From assembly GCA_022448955.1 (NCBI GenBank), contig JAKVCU010000053.1:85226-149225 (forward strand): 64,000 nt of DNA. Reading direction: 5' to 3'. Positions 63,755-64,000 of the stretch are shown here, piece after piece. The number at the start of each line of letters is the position of its first letter. The stretch's first letter is position 1. Under the pieces are notes generated by a model. That model had not been told where the DNA came from. It did not search any database and saw nothing but the letters and a program-made list of their open reading frames with translations. Made by a program: the position numbers and the translations under genes. The DNA is from Saprospiraceae bacterium (GTDB lineage: Bacteria; Bacteroidota; Bacteroidia; Chitinophagales; Saprospiraceae).

Positions 63755-63950
63755 TAAGCGGCTAGACAAAATTGCTTGTATAATAAATTCCTGCCAGCCG
63801 GCAGGCACGGCGTCAGCTCAAAAATAGTAAGTAACTGAAGATAGCAAAGTTACGCACGATTTTAGAAGGGACGTTAAAGCCTGTCAGCCTATGGCTGAAA
63901 TTTATTATACCAATTTCAGCCAGAGGCTGACAGGTTCTAGCCTAACTACT
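63755..63950 (+). repeat. Dispersed ~195-bp intergenic repeat, full unit (copy 4)
   Basis: Begins with the core CTAGACAAAATTGCTTGTA (63762-63780), then a CCTGCC-AGCC-GGCAGG palindrome, an AAAATAGTAAGT stretch, GCACGATTTTAG, a large near-perfect palindrome (63880-63934) and ACTACT at the end. Most blocks recur in the same order at 19627-19790. The next unit's core begins immediately after it. Confidence 0.75.
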
Positions 63951-64000
63951 TAAGTGCCTAGACAAAATTGCTTGTACCATAAACTTCAGCCATAAGCAGC
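63951..64000 (+). repeat. Dispersed repeat, start of tandem copy 5
   Basis: Core at 63951-63976 in the form closest to a consensus, followed by CCATAAACTTCAGCCATAAGC to the window edge. Its position directly after copy 4 makes a head-to-tail pair with a period of 196 bases. Confidence 0.7.

Larger units (their letters stand above)
63449..64000. other. Repeat-rich intergenic sequence at window end
   Basis: 552 bp. 63449-63754 is AT-rich with one 8-bp hairpin (63633-63652) and no frame. From 63755 it is occupied by the dispersed repeat, one complete unit and the start of a second in the same orientation, running off the window edge. Confidence 0.7.

Noticed and set aside
1..64000. CRISPR arrays, tRNA or rRNA genes, insertion sequences, prophage, defence or secondary-metabolite systems
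   Set aside because: All gaps were read on both strands. No regularly spaced repeat array, cloverleaf with a T-arm, transposase, integrase, capsid or known defence gene was found.

Overview
The window reads as an AT-rich chromosomal segment of a member of the Bacteroidota, probably a Saprospiria-like lineage. The evidence is two proteins ending in type IX secretion (T9SS) sorting domains, families typical of this phylum (DUF4270, DUF5606, DUF4783, TIGR02757, fused alpha/beta 2-oxoacid dehydrogenase E1, a ~270-residue starch-synthase-like protein beside panC), and several promoter elements of the TTG-N17-23-TAnnTTTG type. The rank below phylum is inference. No tRNA, rRNA, CRISPR array, insertion sequence or phage gene was seen.

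Layout. 0.3-4.6 kb (minus): glmS, a DUF4270 lipoprotein and a starch-synthase-like protein; 4.9-11.7 kb (plus): panC, panD, a YbhN-type membrane protein, heptose-1-phosphate adenylyltransferase, a NIF3 protein, a coiled-coil zinc-ribbon protein and a TPR protein. 11.7-16 kb (minus): a DtxR-type regulator, then a three-gene cassette of haem sensor (H-NOX), soluble hybrid histidine kinase and LytTR response regulator, most simply read as a nitric-oxide signalling operon. 16.2-21.1 kb (minus): a surface-glycan block with two GT2 enzymes, a GT4 enzyme, a flippase and a coupled 39-residue membrane peptide. 21.1-23.2 kb: a lone receiver protein, small ORFs, tandem terminators and a nitroreductase. 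23.5-28 kb (plus): K+-dependent membrane pyrophosphatase and a tail-specific protease. 28.6-32.6 kb: a large T9SS adhesin-like protein with duplicated nested domains, an esterase, and a decayed copy of the adhesin's sorting domain. 32.6-37.5 kb: ABC-F ATPase, GrpB protein, FMN reductase, cysS. 37.7-44.6 kb (minus): kelch T9SS protein, EEP nuclease, two rhomboid proteases, mutL and a small membrane protein. 45-53.9 kb: PurF-like enzyme, dienelactone hydrolase, E1 fusion, DUF5606 protein, M3 peptidase, an unknown protein. 54.3-63.5 kb: GT2, TIGR02757, DUF4783, gpmI, lipoprotein, glucosaminidase, OmpH/Skp, site-2 protease and acyl-CoA dehydrogenase. The window ends in a repeat-rich intergenic zone.

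Most genes are housekeeping. The less ordinary items are the H-NOX/kinase/LytTR cassette, a family of intergenic repeats about 195 bp long (full-length copies near 19.6 and 63.75 kb, a tandem start at 63.95 kb, partial copies near 6.4 and 44.9 kb), the nested duplication in the adhesin and the orphan sorting-domain remnant downstream of it. Many gene ends are marked by clear hairpin terminators, several shared by convergent genes. All product names come from motif recognition without database searches.
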